A stretch of DNA of 64,000 bases from the NCBI RefSeq assembly GCF_039535475.1, contig NZ_BAAAXG010000026.1:3715501-3779500 (forward strand). The letters are read 5' to 3'. Origin of the DNA: Streptomyces showdoensis (GTDB lineage: Bacteria; Actinomycetota; Actinomycetes; Streptomycetales; Streptomycetaceae). This document shows, in pieces, positions 33,391 to 42,710 of this stretch. Every line of letters starts with the position of its first letter. Position 1 is the first letter of the stretch. The position numbers and the translations under genes are program-made. The notes below the pieces were generated by a model. The model did no database searches and was not told the DNA's origin. It saw nothing but the letters and a program-made list of their open reading frames with translations.

Positions 33391-34701
33391 CTAGACGGGC
33401 TCCGGGGCGGGCTCCGGTGCCACCGCCCGGGACGGCAGGGTCTCCGGGAGCAGCGCGAAGCAGCCCAGGCTCACCAGCGCCACCACCGTCAGATAGGCGG
33501 CCACGCCCCACGGCGGCCCCTCGCCGCCCTCGGAGACCGTCGTGGCCACGATCGGGGTGAGCGCCCCGCCGAGCACGCCGGCGAGGTTGTAGCCGACGGC
33601 CGCGCCGGTGCAGCGGACCCGCGGCTCGTACAGCTCGGGCAGATAGGCGGCGACCACCGAGAACATCGTGATGAACGCCAGCATCGAGCCGAGGAAGCCC
33701 AGGAACATGAGCGGCGGCCGCGCGGTGTGCAGCAGCGCCACCATCGGGAACATCCACAGCGCCGAGGCCGCGCAGCCCGCCAGGCACAGCGTCCGGCGCC
33801 CGAAGCGGTCCCCGAGCATCGCCGCGAAGGGGGTCACCGCCCCCATGATCGCCACCGCCGCCATCACGCAGACCAGCATCACCGTGCTGGACACGCCCAG
33901 CCGCTCGGTGCCGTAGGCCAGCGCCCAGGTGGAGACCGCGTAGAAGACCGCGTACCCGACGGCCAGTGCGCCCGCCGTCAGGAGCACGAGCCGCCAGTGC
34001 CCGCGGAACACCTCGGCCAGCGGTGCCTCCGCCCGCCGCCCCGAGGCGGCCAGCTCCTCGAACTGGGGCGTCTCGGCGAGCGAGGAGCGCAGCCCGAGAC
34101 CGGCCGCGGCGAGCAGTCCGGCGGCCCAGAACGGCACCCGCCAGCCCCAGGAGCGGAAGTCCGCGTCGCTCAGTCCCGCGGTCAGCGCCAGCATCACCCC
34201 GTTCGCGAGCACGAAGCCGACCGAGGGCCCGATCTGCGGGAAGCTCGCCCACAGCGCCCGCCGCCGCTCCGGGGCGTGCTCGGCGGTCAGCAGCACCGCC
34301 CCGCCCCACTCCCCGCCGAGACCGAGCCCCTGGAGGAAGCGCAGGACGAGCAGCAGCGCCGGGGCGGCGATGCCGATGCTCTCGTACGTGGGGACGCAGC
34401 CGACCGCGACCGTGGCGCAGCCGGTGAGCACCAGCGAGGCGAAGAGCACCGGCCGCCGCCCGTAGCGGTCGCCGACGTGCCCGAAGAGGACCGAGCCGAG
34501 CGGCCGGGCGACGAAGCCGGCCGCGAAGGTGCCGAAGGCCGCCAGGGTGCCCGCGAGGGGCGAGAAGTGCGGGAAGAAGAGCGGGCCGAGGACGAGCGCG
34601 GCGGCCGTCCCGTAGACGAAGAAGTCGAAGAACTCGATGGCGGTGCCGACGAGGGAGGCGGCGGCGAGCCGCCCCATCGACGGAGAGTGACTGTGGCGCA
34701 T
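33391..34701 (-). CDS. MFS transporter, metabolite:H+ symporter (MHS) subfamily
   Basis: A 436-residue permease with 12 predicted helices. The opening VGTAIEFFDFFVYG and GHVGDRYGRRPVL with GLGLGGEWGGA are hallmarks of the MHS group (citrate, alpha-ketoglutarate, shikimate or proline/betaine symporters). The exact substrate is not evident. ATG at 34701. It is convergent with terC and upstream of nothing on its strand. Confidence 0.88.
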   Translation of the reverse strand: MRHSHSPSMGRLAAASLVGTAIEFFDFFVYGTAAALVLGPLFFPHFSPLAGTLAAFGTFAAGFVARPLGSVLFGHVGDRYGRRPVLFASLVLTGCATVAVGCVPTYESIGIAAPALLLVLRFLQGLGLGGEWGGAVLLTAEHAPERRRALWASFPQIGPSVGFVLANGVMLALTAGLSDADFRSWGWRVPFWAAGLLAAAGLGLRSSLAETPQFEELAASGRRAEAPLAEVFRGHWRLVLLTAGALAVGYAVFYAVSTWALAYGTERLGVSSTVMLVCVMAAVAIMGAVTPFAAMLGDRFGRRTLCLAGCAASALWMFPMVALLHTARPPLMFLGFLGSMLAFITMFSVVAAYLPELYEPRVRCTGAAVGYNLAGVLGGALTPIVATTVSEGGEGPPWGVAAYLTVVALVSLGCFALLPETLPSRAVAPEPAPEPV

Positions 34702-34771
34702 GTCGCGCCAACTACCCGCCCGCCGTCCGGGTTACGGGGGCGTGCGGGGGCGCGACGGGATCACCGGGGGA

Positions 34772-35428
34772 TCACCAGCCGCGCTCGCGCCACTCCTCCA
34801 GGTGCGGACGCTGGTCACCGAGCGTGGTGTCGCCGCCGTGGCCGGGGTAGACCCAGGTCTCGTCCGGCAGGGCCCCGAACAGCTTGGTCTCGACGTCGTC
34901 GATCAGGCTCGCGAAGGCCTCCGCGTCGCCCCAGGTGTTGCCGACGCCGCCCGGGAAGAGGCAGTCGCCGGTGAACACGTGCGGGTGGCCGTGCGGGTCG
35001 TCGTAGACCAGCGCGATCGAGCCCGGGGTGTGCCCGACGAGGTGCCGGGCGGTGAGCTCGACCCGGCCGACCCGGATCGTGTCGCCGTCCTGCACGAGGA
35101 CGTCGGTCGGGACGGTGATGCCCTCCGCGTCGTACGCCCCGGCGTAGGTACGGGCGCCGGTGGCGCCGACGACCTCCTCCAGGGCCTGCCAGTGGTCGCC
35201 GTGCTGGTGGGTGGTGACGACGGACGCGATGCCGTCGTCACCGATCAGCGTGAGCAGGGTCCCGGCCTCGTTGGCCGCGTCGATCAGCAGCTGCTCGCCG
35301 GTCGCCCGGCAGCGCAGCAGATACGCGTTGTTGTCCATCGGGCCGACCGCGACCTTCGAGATCATCAGGTCGGTCAGCTCGTGCACGTCCGCAGGTCCGC
35401 CGACCTTCACCGCTCCGCTGTACGTCAT
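34772..35428 (-). CDS. metallo-beta-lactamase-fold hydrolase (glyoxalase II-like)
   Basis: A 218-residue MBL-fold enzyme. Zinc ligands are visible in THQHGDHW, in LVGHTPGS and in FTGDCLF, with a final histidine in YPGHGGDT. The layout is that of the small hydroxyacylglutathione hydrolase-like proteins of actinobacteria, which hydrolyse thioesters, perhaps of mycothiol. The ATG at 35428 is six bases after TAGGCT, so a leaderless message is likely. It lies 47 bases downstream of the maleylpyruvate isomerase-like gene on the same strand. Confidence 0.85.
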   Translation of the reverse strand: MTYSGAVKVGGPADVHELTDLMISKVAVGPMDNNAYLLRCRATGEQLLIDAANEAGTLLTLIGDDGIASVVTTHQHGDHWQALEEVVGATGARTYAGAYDAEGITVPTDVLVQDGDTIRVGRVELTARHLVGHTPGSIALVYDDPHGHPHVFTGDCLFPGGVGNTWGDAEAFASLIDDVETKLFGALPDETWVYPGHGGDTTLGDQRPHLEEWRERGW

Positions 35429-35475
35429 GGCCTCAGCCTATCCCCGGGCGCGGGGGCCCGGGGCGGCAACGGCGC

Positions 35476-36168
35476 CTACAGGGGCGGGAGCTGGGGGAGC
35501 GGGCCGCCCTCGGCGGCGAGCCGCGCACCCTTGTCGCCGCGCCCGGCCAGCCAGCCCAGGAGCTCGTCCAGGGGGCCGGTGACGGTCACCGGGGCGCCCT
35601 TGTCCCCGCCGGTCCGCCCACGGTCGGCGCCGTCGGGGGTGCGCAGGGTCACCGGCGGCACCTCGGGGCGGCCGGACCAGCGGTCGGCGAGGAAGGCGAT
35701 CTCTCGCAGCTGGAACTCCTCCGGGAGGTCCGCGAGCTCGTAGCCGGCGCCCAGGTCGACGTGGTGCAGGGCGACCTCGACCCAGCGGCGGAAGGGCACC
35801 CGGGAGGCGCTGTCGGTGACGCCGTTGCGCAGCTCCACGGTCCGGTCCCAGTCGGCCGGCTCGTCGCACACGGCCTGGAAGCGGTCGGCGGTCGCCTTCA
35901 GGTCGGCGAGCTGGACGTCGAGGGTGCGGACGGCGTCCCGCTCGATGTCCGCGTCGCGGGTCTCGCCGTCCTCGTACATCGGCAGGCCCTGGAGCACGTT
36001 CACCAGGGCGTCGGCGTTGCGGGCCAGGTGGGCGAGGACGTGGCCACGGGTCCAGCCCGGAAGCCGTGACGGCTCGGCGAGCGCCGCGTTGTCCCAGGAG
36101 GAGGCGGCGGCGAGGAGCCGGTCGGTCGCCTCGCGTACGGAGGTCAGGTCACGCACATGGTCGATCAT
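35476..36168 (-). CDS. mycothiol-dependent maleylpyruvate isomerase-like protein
   Basis: A 230-residue DinB-like four-helix protein of the MDMPI family. The metal triad is visible as His47 (HVLAHLARN) with Glu131 and His135 (EVALHH, an ExxxH pair). GWTRGHVLAHLARNADAL is the family signature and a small SCP2-like C-terminal domain follows. Members act as mycothiol-dependent isomerases or transferases; here no aromatic degradation genes are near, so the substrate is open. The ATG at 36168 is seven bases after TAGGGT, suggesting a leaderless message. Divergent from uvrA. Confidence 0.85.
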   Translation of the reverse strand: MIDHVRDLTSVREATDRLLAAASSWDNAALAEPSRLPGWTRGHVLAHLARNADALVNVLQGLPMYEDGETRDADIERDAVRTLDVQLADLKATADRFQAVCDEPADWDRTVELRNGVTDSASRVPFRRWVEVALHHVDLGAGYELADLPEEFQLREIAFLADRWSGRPEVPPVTLRTPDGADRGRTGGDKGAPVTVTGPLDELLGWLAGRGDKGARLAAEGGPLPQLPPL

Positions 36169-36237
36169 GGCGCAGACCCTAGCGCCGCCGGGGTGTCGCC
36201 ACTCGTTCGGGTGAAGAGGGCAGCGGAACTCCGGAAA

Positions 36238-36259
36238 TCGAATGTGCGTGCTATAGGCT
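36238..36259 (+). promoter_or_regulatory. uvrA promoter with LexA-like box
   Basis: A -10 TATAGG/TAGGCT lies at 36252-36259. Overlapping it, TCGAATGTGCGTGCTA (36238-36253) matches 12 of 16 positions of the palindrome TCGAACGTACGTTCGA, a weak SOS-box candidate. Unlike uvrB and uvrC, uvrA has no TTGTCAGTG promoter. Confidence 0.4.
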
Positions 36260-36335
36260 CGTCGGAAGCATCCGGCATCCTTGGTTGTTGGGTGTGTCAG
36301 GCACATCCGCTCTCTCAAGAAAGGTGCGGACCGGC

Positions 36336-39300
36336 GTGGCCGACCGTCTCATCGTCCGTGGCGCTCGTGAGCACAACCTCAAGAACGTCTCGCTCGACCT
36401 CCCCCGTGACTCCCTGATCGTCTTCACCGGGCTCTCCGGGTCGGGCAAGTCCTCCCTCGCGTTCGACACGATCTTCGCCGAGGGGCAGCGCCGGTACGTC
36501 GAGTCGCTCTCCTCCTACGCCCGTCAGTTCCTCGGCCAGATGGACAAGCCGGACGTCGACTTCATCGAAGGTCTGTCGCCCGCCGTCTCCATCGACCAGA
36601 AGTCGACCTCGCGCAACCCGCGCTCGACGGTCGGCACGATCACCGAGGTCTACGACTACCTCCGGCTCCTCTTCGCCCGCATCGGCAAGCCGCACTGTCC
36701 GGAGTGCCGTCGGCCGATCTCCCGCCAGTCGCCGCAGGCCATCGTCGACAAGGTCCTGGAGCTGCCCGAGGGCAGCCGCTTCCAGGTCCTCTCGCCGCTG
36801 GTGCGCGAGCGCAAGGGCGAGTTCGTCGACCTCTTCGCCGACCTCCAGACCAAGGGCTACAGCCGCGCCCGGGTCGACGGGGTGACGATCCAGCTCAGCG
36901 AGCCGCCGACGCTGAAGAAGCAGGAGAAGCACACCATCGAGGTGGTCATCGACCGCCTCACCGTGAAGGACAGCGCCAAGCGGCGGCTCACCGACTCGGT
37001 CGAGACCGCGCTCGGCCTCTCCGGCGGCATGGTCGTGCTCGACTTCGTCGACCTCGCCGAGGACGACCCCGAGCGCGAGCGGATGTACTCGGAGCACCTC
37101 TACTGCCCGTACGACGACCTGTCCTTCGAGGAGCTGGAGCCGCGCTCCTTCTCCTTCAACTCGCCCTTCGGCGCCTGCCCCGACTGCACCGGCATCGGCA
37201 CCCGCATGGAGGTCGACCCCGAGCTGGTCGTCCCCGACGAGGAGAAGTCCCTCGACGAGGGCGCCATCCACCCCTGGTCGCACGGCCACACCAAGGAGTA
37301 CTTCGGCCGGCTCATCGGCGGCCTCTCCCAGGCGCTGGGCTTCCGCACCGACATCCCGTACGCCGGGCTGCCGCAGCGGGCCAAGAAGGCCCTCATGTAC
37401 GGCCACAAGACCCAGGTCGAGGTCCGCTACCGCAACCGGTACGGCCGCGAGCGGGCCTACACCACCCCCGCCTTCGAGGGCGCCGTCTCCTTCGTGAAGC
37501 GGCGGCACAGCGAGGCCGAGAGCGACTCCAGCCGCGAGCGCTTCGAGGGCTACATGCGCGAGGTGCCCTGCCCCACCTGTGAGGGCACGCGCCTCAAGCC
37601 GATCGTGCTCGCGGTCACCGTGATGGAGAAGTCCATCGCCGAGGTGTCCGCCATGTCGATCAGCGACTGCGCCGACTTCCTCGGCCGCCTCACCCTCAGC
37701 GCCCGCGACAAGAAGATCGCCGAGCGGGTCCTCAAGGAGGTCAACGAGCGGCTCCGCTTCCTCGTCGACGTCGGCCTCGACTACCTCTCGCTCAACCGTG
37801 CCGCCGGCACCCTCTCCGGCGGCGAGGCCCAGCGCATCCGGCTCGCCACCCAGATCGGCTCCGGCCTGGTCGGCGTGCTCTACGTGCTGGACGAGCCCTC
37901 CATCGGTCTGCACCAGCGCGACAACCACCGGCTCATCGAGACCCTGGTCCGGCTCCGCGACATGGGCAACACGCTCATCGTCGTCGAGCACGACGAGGAC
38001 ACCATCAAGGTCGCCGACTGGGTCGTCGACATCGGCCCCGGCGCCGGCGAGCACGGCGGCAAGGTGGTCCACTCCGGCCCCTTGAAGGAGCTCCTCGCCA
38101 ACGAGGAGTCGATGACCGGGCAGTACCTGTCGGGCCGCAGGGCCATCGGCACCCCGGACATCCGCCGCCCCGTGGACCCCGGCCGCCGCCTCACCGTGCA
38201 CGGCGCCCGCGAGAACAACCTGCGGGACATCGACGTCTCCTTCCCGCTGGGCGTCCTCACCGCGGTCACCGGAGTCTCCGGCTCCGGCAAGTCGACGCTG
38301 GTCAACGACATCCTCTACACCCACCTGGCGCGCGAGCTCAACGGCGCCAAGTCGGTGCCCGGCCGGCACACCCGGGTGGACGGCGACGACCTCGTCGACA
38401 AGGTCGTGCACGTCGACCAGTCGCCCATCGGCCGCACCCCGCGGTCGAACCCGGCGACCTACACCGGCGTCTTCGACCACGTCCGCAAGCTCTTCGCGGA
38501 GACCATGGAGGCGAAGGTCCGCGGCTATCTGCCCGGCCGCTTCTCCTTCAACGTCAAGGGCGGCCGCTGCGAGAACTGCTCCGGCGACGGCACCATCAAG
38601 ATCGAGATGAACTTCCTCCCGGACGTCTACGTCCCGTGCGAGGTCTGCCACGGCGCCCGGTACAACCGGGAGACCCTGGAGGTCCACTACAAGGGCAAGT
38701 CCATCGCCGAGGTCCTGGACATGCCGATCGAGGAGGCCCTGGACTTCTTCGAGGCCGTCCCGACCATCGCCCGCCACCTGCGCACGCTCCACGAGGTCGG
38801 CCTCGGGTACGTCCGCCTCGGCCAGTCCGCGCCCACCCTCTCCGGTGGCGAGGCCCAGCGCGTCAAGCTGGCCTCCGAGCTCCAGAAGCGCTCCACCGGC
38901 CGCACGGTCTACGTCCTGGACGAGCCGACCACCGGCCTCCACTTCGAGGACATCTCGAAGCTGATCAAGGTCCTGTCCGGCCTGGTCGACAAGGGCAACT
39001 CGGTGATCGTCATCGAGCACAACCTCGACGTGATCAAGACCGCCGACTGGATCATCGACATGGGTCCCGAGGGCGGCAGCGGCGGCGGCATCGTCGTCGC
39101 CGAGGGCACGCCCGAGGAGGTCGCCTCCGTCCCGGCCAGCCACACCGGCAAGTTCCTCCGCGAGGTCCTGGGCGCCGACCGGATCAGCGACGCCACGGTC
39201 CCGGCAGCGCGGAGCGCCAAGAAGGCCCCCGCGAAGAAGGCCCCCGCGAAGAAGGCCCCCGCGAAGAAGGCGACGGCCACCAAGGCCGCCACCAAGGCGA

Positions 39301-39386
39301 CGGCCGCCAAGACCGCCGCCAAGAAGGCCGCGCCGGCCAAGAAGACCGCCGCGAAGAAGACGACCGCCAGGGCCCGCAAGGCCTGA
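36336..39386 (+). CDS. uvrA: UvrABC excinuclease subunit A
   Basis: A 1016-residue damage-recognition ABC ATPase of nucleotide excision repair. It has two ATPase modules with Walker A in [12 protein letters not shown] and [15 protein letters not shown] signatures in [14 protein letters not shown] and [14 protein letters not shown], and zinc-binding cysteines (CPEC with the CPDC module; CENCSGDG with CEVCHG). The GTG at 36336 begins the usual [17 protein letters not shown]. The last 57 residues (960-1016) are an added Lys/Ala/Pro tail built on AKKAP repeats, resembling histone H1 or the basic tails of actinobacterial HupS. Regulated by its own promoter, possibly LexA. Confidence 0.97.
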   Translation: MADRLIVRGAREHNLKNVSLDLPRDSLIVFTGLSGSGKSSLAFDTIFAEGQRRYVESLSSYARQFLGQMDKPDVDFIEGLSPAVSIDQKSTSRNPRSTVGTITEVYDYLRLLFARIGKPHCPECRRPISRQSPQAIVDKVLELPEGSRFQVLSPLVRERKGEFVDLFADLQTKGYSRARVDGVTIQLSEPPTLKKQEKHTIEVVIDRLTVKDSAKRRLTDSVETALGLSGGMVVLDFVDLAEDDPERERMYSEHLYCPYDDLSFEELEPRSFSFNSPFGACPDCTGIGTRMEVDPELVVPDEEKSLDEGAIHPWSHGHTKEYFGRLIGGLSQALGFRTDIPYAGLPQRAKKALMYGHKTQVEVRYRNRYGRERAYTTPAFEGAVSFVKRRHSEAESDSSRERFEGYMREVPCPTCEGTRLKPIVLAVTVMEKSIAEVSAMSISDCADFLGRLTLSARDKKIAERVLKEVNERLRFLVDVGLDYLSLNRAAGTLSGGEAQRIRLATQIGSGLVGVLYVLDEPSIGLHQRDNHRLIETLVRLRDMGNTLIVVEHDEDTIKVADWVVDIGPGAGEHGGKVVHSGPLKELLANEESMTGQYLSGRRAIGTPDIRRPVDPGRRLTVHGARENNLRDIDVSFPLGVLTAVTGVSGSGKSTLVNDILYTHLARELNGAKSVPGRHTRVDGDDLVDKVVHVDQSPIGRTPRSNPATYTGVFDHVRKLFAETMEAKVRGYLPGRFSFNVKGGRCENCSGDGTIKIEMNFLPDVYVPCEVCHGARYNRETLEVHYKGKSIAEVLDMPIEEALDFFEAVPTIARHLRTLHEVGLGYVRLGQSAPTLSGGEAQRVKLASELQKRSTGRTVYVLDEPTTGLHFEDISKLIKVLSGLVDKGNSVIVIEHNLDVIKTADWIIDMGPEGGSGGGIVVAEGTPEEVASVPASHTGKFLREVLGADRISDATVPAARSAKKAPAKKAPAKKAPAKKATATKAATKATAAKTAAKKAAPAKKTAAKKTTARARKA

Positions 39387-39418
39387 CGGGCACCGACGAC
39401 CGGCCCCGTCCCGGCCCC

Positions 39419-39458
39419 GAGGGGGTGGCCCCGCCGACACCGGCGGGGCCACCCCCTC
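39419..39458. terminator. bidirectional terminator between uvrA and the sugar kinase
   Basis: Perfect 18-pair stem (39419-39436 with 39441-39458) and a four-base loop; it includes the last bases of the convergent kinase gene. Confidence 0.8.
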
Positions 39459-40350
39459 AGCCGTCGCCCAGCTCGTGCCCGTACGGCGGCTCCGCGCCCG
39501 CCCTCGTGCAGGTCAACGCCGCCGCCCGGGCCGCGAGGGACAGCAGCTCCCGCCACTCCTCCCGGGACAGGGCGGCCGGGTCGCGGCCGGCGAGCCCGTG
39601 CAGCAGGGCCGCGTTCACCGTGTCGCCCGCGCCGATCGTGTCCACCACCCGCACCCGTACCGCCGGCACCGACACCTCGAACCCGCGCGTGAAGACCGTC
39701 AGGCCCCCGGCGCCCCGGGTCAGGACCACCGCCCCCGGGCCCCGCTCCAGCAAGCCGGCCGGGGAGCCGCCCAGCCAGGCCGCGTCCTCCTCCGAGAGCT
39801 TCAGCAGCGAGACGTACGGCAGCCAGCCCGCGAAGCGGTCCCGGTAGGCCGCCGGGTCCGGGATCAGGCCGGGCCGCACGTTCGGGTCGAGCAGGGTGAA
39901 GACGCCCTCCCGGGACGAGCGCCGCAGCAGCTCCTCGTACGCGCTCGCGCCCGGCTCCAGGGCCAGCGAGCAGGTCCCGAAGGCCACGGCCCGCACCCCC
40001 TCCGGCAGCCGCTCGGGGAGCACGAAGAGGCGGTCCGCCGTGCCCTCCACGTAGAAGCCGTAGCGCGCGGAGCCGTCCGGGCCCACCGAGGCCACCGCCA
40101 GGCTCGTCGGCTCGGGCCCGCGCTGCACGAGCCCGGTCGCCACCCCCGCCGCCCGCAGGCCGCCGAGCAGGGCCTCGCCGAAGGCGTCGGTCGAGACCCG
40201 GGAGCAGAAGGCGGCCTCCGCGCCGATCCGCCCGAGGGCCACCGCCGTGTTGTACGGGCCGCCGCCCGGCCGGGGCAGCAGCGGGGACAGGGGGCCAGCG
40301 GCCCCGTCCGGAACCAGGTCGATCAGGGATTCACCGGCGACGACGATCAC
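39457..40350 (-). CDS. PfkB-family sugar kinase, fructokinase-like
   Basis: A 297-residue ribokinase-family kinase. The N-terminal signature PGGGPYNTAVALGRIG and the C-terminal DTIGAGDTVNAALLHGL (catalytic Asp) are complete. The pattern with GESLIDLVP at the start and LDPNVRPGLI is that of bacterial fructokinases, which phosphorylate fructose at O6. The GTG at 40350 gives VIVVAGESLID; no clear ribosome site. It is divergent from the Rieske gene and convergent with uvrA, sharing its terminator. Confidence 0.82.
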   Translation of the reverse strand: MIVVAGESLIDLVPDGAAGPLSPLLPRPGGGPYNTAVALGRIGAEAAFCSRVSTDAFGEALLGGLRAAGVATGLVQRGPEPTSLAVASVGPDGSARYGFYVEGTADRLFVLPERLPEGVRAVAFGTCSLALEPGASAYEELLRRSSREGVFTLLDPNVRPGLIPDPAAYRDRFAGWLPYVSLLKLSEEDAAWLGGSPAGLLERGPGAVVLTRGAGGLTVFTRGFEVSVPAVRVRVVDTIGAGDTVNAALLHGLAGRDPAALSREEWRELLSLAARAAALTCTRAGAEPPYGHELGDG

Positions 40351-40486
40351 GTACCGGAAGGTAACCCATGCCCCACCCGTCACGACAGCCCCGCCGCAGG
40401 CCCCCGCGAGCGCGCCGGTATCGTCGTTCGGGTCACCCGCTTCGGGTGGCTTGTCCCCGATTTCCCCGTGAACCCGTGGAGCGCTC

Positions 40487-40912
40487 ATGTCCGGCCAGTC
40501 CACCCGCCGCACCGTGCTGAAAGGCGCCGCCCTCGCCGGGGCCGCCGGGCTGGGTGTCTCCGCCTGCTCCACGGACTCCAAGCTGGGCCACGCCCAGACC
40601 CCGACCCCGACCGCGCCGGTCGCCCTCGGCGCGCCCGACGAGGTCCCCGTCGGCGGCGCCAAGCTCTACCGCGAGCAGCGCCTCCTGGTGCACTGCCCCG
40701 CCAAGGGTCAGTACAAGGCGTTCAGCGCCCAGTGCACCCACGCCGGCTGCGTCCTCGACAAGATCGAGGACAACGAGGGCAACTGCCCCTGCCACGGCAG
40801 CCGCTTCGACGTGACCACCGGCAAGGCGCTCCAGGGCCCGGCGACCGTGCCGCTGCCCGAGGTCCCGGTCCGCGTCGAGAACGGCAAGCTGATCGCCGGC
40901 CCCGAGGCGTAG
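40487..40912 (+). CDS. Rieske [2Fe-2S] lipoprotein, Tat-exported
   Basis: A 141-residue iron-sulfur protein. A twin-arginine signal (TRRTVLKG, residues 6-13) ends in a lipobox with Cys27 (GVSAC), so it is exported folded and lipid-anchored. The Rieske ligands are in QCTHAGC and CPCHGS, binding a [2Fe-2S] cluster through two Cys and two His; the extra Cys pair would form the usual disulfide. Such stand-alone Rieske proteins shuttle electrons at the outer membrane face; the partner is unknown. Monocistronic. Confidence 0.9.
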   Translation: MSGQSTRRTVLKGAALAGAAGLGVSACSTDSKLGHAQTPTPTAPVALGAPDEVPVGGAKLYREQRLLVHCPAKGQYKAFSAQCTHAGCVLDKIEDNEGNCPCHGSRFDVTTGKALQGPATVPLPEVPVRVENGKLIAGPEA

Positions 40913-40934
40913 AGCCCGAGACGCAGGGCCGCCG

Positions 40935-41864
40935 CTAGGCCCAGTCCCAGTCGATCCCCAGGATCCCCGGGCGCACCCCCTGCTCCACCAGGTGCACCGC
41001 GCGGTGCCGGCCGCTCACCGTCAGCTCGGCCCGGCCGCCGCGCGGCGCACCCGCCGACGCCTGGGCGAACCGCCGGCACCGCACCGGCAGCGCCGCCTCG
41101 TCGAAGCGCACCTGCAGCACGTACTGCCCGCCCGCGAAGCTGAAGCCCCGCACGTACTCCCGGCTCGTACCGCCCGTCCCGTCCTCGAAGCCGTACGAGA
41201 AGAAGTACGTGTCGCCGGCCCGCAGCCGCGTGTCGAAGAGCAGCTCCGCGACCACCACCCCCGCCTCCACGTGCCGCCGCACCCGCCCGGTCCGGCAGTT
41301 CTCCGCCGCCCGCACCTCCACCCGGGACGGATCGCAGCCGGGGTCGCCCCAGTGGATCGCCAGATAGCGGTCGATGCCGTCCCGGTGCGCCCGCACCACC
41401 TGCTGCGAGTCCCGGCCGAGCAGCTCCCGCCCCGCCCCGATCCGCACCCGCTCGTGGTGGCCCACCGTGTGCAGCCCGCCGTCCGCCGGGCTCTCCAGCT
41501 CGGCCAGCAGCTCCTCCACCACCCCGGAGGCCTCCACCAGCGAGCGGTACGAGCGGGTCGCCGGGCGCTCCACGTCGGCGCGGGCGGCGACGTCCTCGGC
41601 GAGCAGCCGGATGAGCGAGTTCCCCGGCAGCTGGAGCACCTCCTCCAGGGCCCGGACCGCCTTCATCGACTCGGGCCGCTGCGGGCGGCGGGCGCCCTGC
41701 TGCCAGTAGCTCAGCGAGGTCACCCCGACCTTGATGCCCCGGTGCGCCAGATGGTGCTGGACCCGCTGGAGCGGCAGCCCGCGCACCGCGAGCGCCGTGC
41801 GCAGCGCCAGGTGGAACGGGCCGGTGTGCAGCAACTGCGCCAGATCGGCCTCGGTGTGACCCAC
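40935..41864 (-). CDS. XRE-like helix-turn-helix regulator with large C-terminal domain
   Basis: A 309-residue protein. The N-terminal 85 residues form a lambda-repressor-like helix-turn-helix (VRGLPLQRVQHHLAHRGIKVGVTSLSYWQQG, then LEEVLQLP). The rest is a beta-rich domain of unknown role (GRVRRHVEAGVVVAELLFDTRL, YFFSYGFEDG, LQVRFDEAALP) that may sense a ligand. This type is frequent in Streptomyces but uncharacterised. The start at 41864 has GAGGA nine bases upstream. A perfect palindrome lies 13 bases before it and suggests autoregulation; it is divergent from a secreted protease operon. Confidence 0.75.
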   Translation of the reverse strand: MGHTEADLAQLLHTGPFHLALRTALAVRGLPLQRVQHHLAHRGIKVGVTSLSYWQQGARRPQRPESMKAVRALEEVLQLPGNSLIRLLAEDVAARADVERPATRSYRSLVEASGVVEELLAELESPADGGLHTVGHHERVRIGAGRELLGRDSQQVVRAHRDGIDRYLAIHWGDPGCDPSRVEVRAAENCRTGRVRRHVEAGVVVAELLFDTRLRAGDTYFFSYGFEDGTGGTSREYVRGFSFAGGQYVLQVRFDEAALPVRCRRFAQASAGAPRGGRAELTVSGRHRAVHLVEQGVRPGILGIDWDWA

Positions 41865-41876
41865 GAGGACTCCTCA

Positions 41877-41888
41877 GTGAACGTTCAC
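41877..41888. promoter_or_regulatory. 12-base palindrome before the XRE-like regulator
   Basis: GTGAACGTTCAC, 13 bases upstream of the regulator start. Its half-site GTTCAC recurs in the direct repeats at 41950 and 41970, suggesting one protein binds all three. Confidence 0.5.
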
Positions 41889-41949
41889 GTCAGGGCGGGA
41901 CGAGTACGGCACCGCCCGGGACGGGCGGGCTGGTGGACCGGGGGCCGCT

Positions 41950-41978
41950 GTTCACAGCCGGGTCACACCGTTCACAGC
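41950..41978. promoter_or_regulatory. direct repeats GTTCACAGC spaced 20 bases
   Basis: Two perfect copies at 41950-41958 and 41970-41978, same helical face, with a related GTCACACC between. They sit just before the promoter of the protease operon; candidate operator of the neighbouring regulator. Confidence 0.45.
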
Positions 41979-42004
41979 TCGCCGTCATCCCGCATTGAAG
42001 CGTG

Positions 42005-42033
42005 TTGACCCGTTCCGGACAACGGCCGATGCT
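42005..42033 (+). promoter_or_regulatory. promoter of the secreted cysteine protease operon
   Basis: TTGACC (42005-42010), 17 bases, GATGCT (42028-42033). Leader of about 60 bases to the ATG at 42100. Confidence 0.5.
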
Positions 42034-42099
42034 CCTGACCAGCGTCCGGACGCGCTCCTCTCCTCCAACTCCCCACATCCCCACCTCGGGAGGAACGCG

Positions 42100-42705
42100 A
42101 TGCGCAAGAGAAAGCTCTCCTTCGCGGCACTCGCCGCGGCCGCCGCACTCTTCGTCCTGCCCGCCACGCCGGCGTCCGCCGCGCCGGACGGCTCAGGGAC
42201 GCAGGGCGACACCGTGTCGGCGTACGCCTACAAGCGCCTCAACATCACCATGCAGGCCCAGCAGAAGACCAACTGGTGCTGGGCGGCGGCCGGCAACACC
42301 ATCGCCACCTGGTTCGGCCGCTCCTACAGCCAGAACCAGTTCTGCAACGCCGCCTTCAACCGCCAGCAGGGCTACGAGTGCCCCAACTCGCAGGCCACCC
42401 TCGGCAACGTCCAGACCGGGCTGAGCTGGGCGGGCATCAACCCCGGCTCGTACGTGGACGGCTGGCTGCGCTACTCCACCGTGCAGACCGAGATCAACGC
42501 CAACCGGCCGGTCGAGACCCGGATCCAGTGGTCCAGCGGCGGCGGCCACATGCACGTGATCTACGGCTACGACGACGCCAACAGCTGGGTCTACTGGGGC
42601 GACCCCTGGCCGTCCAGCGACCGCTACAACTGGGCCTCGCACGACTGGTACGTGAACAACAACTCCTTCTCCTGGACCCACTCGCTCTACCGGATCGGGG
42701 CGTGA
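42100..42705 (+). CDS. secreted papain-like cysteine protease family protein
   Basis: A 201-residue exported protein. Signal peptide 1-28 (MRKRK, hydrophobic core, ASA), then a single domain with the active cysteine in QKTNWCWAAAGNTIATWFG and histidine in GGGHMHVIYGYDD, followed by YWGDPWPS. This matches the papain-like C39_2-type family common in Streptomyces and related to AvrRpt2-type cysteine proteases. Three further cysteines could form disulfides. ATG at 42100 has GGGAGGAA upstream. The next gene begins at or just after its stop, so the two form an operon. Confidence 0.85.
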   Translation: MRKRKLSFAALAAAAALFVLPATPASAAPDGSGTQGDTVSAYAYKRLNITMQAQQKTNWCWAAAGNTIATWFGRSYSQNQFCNAAFNRQQGYECPNSQATLGNVQTGLSWAGINPGSYVDGWLRYSTVQTEINANRPVETRIQWSSGGGHMHVIYGYDDANSWVYWGDPWPSSDRYNWASHDWYVNNNSFSWTHSLYRIGA

Positions 42706-42710
42706 CGACG

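Noticed and set aside
36281..36310. A damage promoter before uvrA based on GTGTCAGGC.
   Set aside because: No TANNNT eight bases downstream and the position does not fit the -10 at 36252.
39219..39380. Possible CRISPR-like array in the repeated GCGAAGAAGGCCCCC units.
   Set aside because: They are in-frame codons for the AKKAP repeats of UvrA, without spacers.
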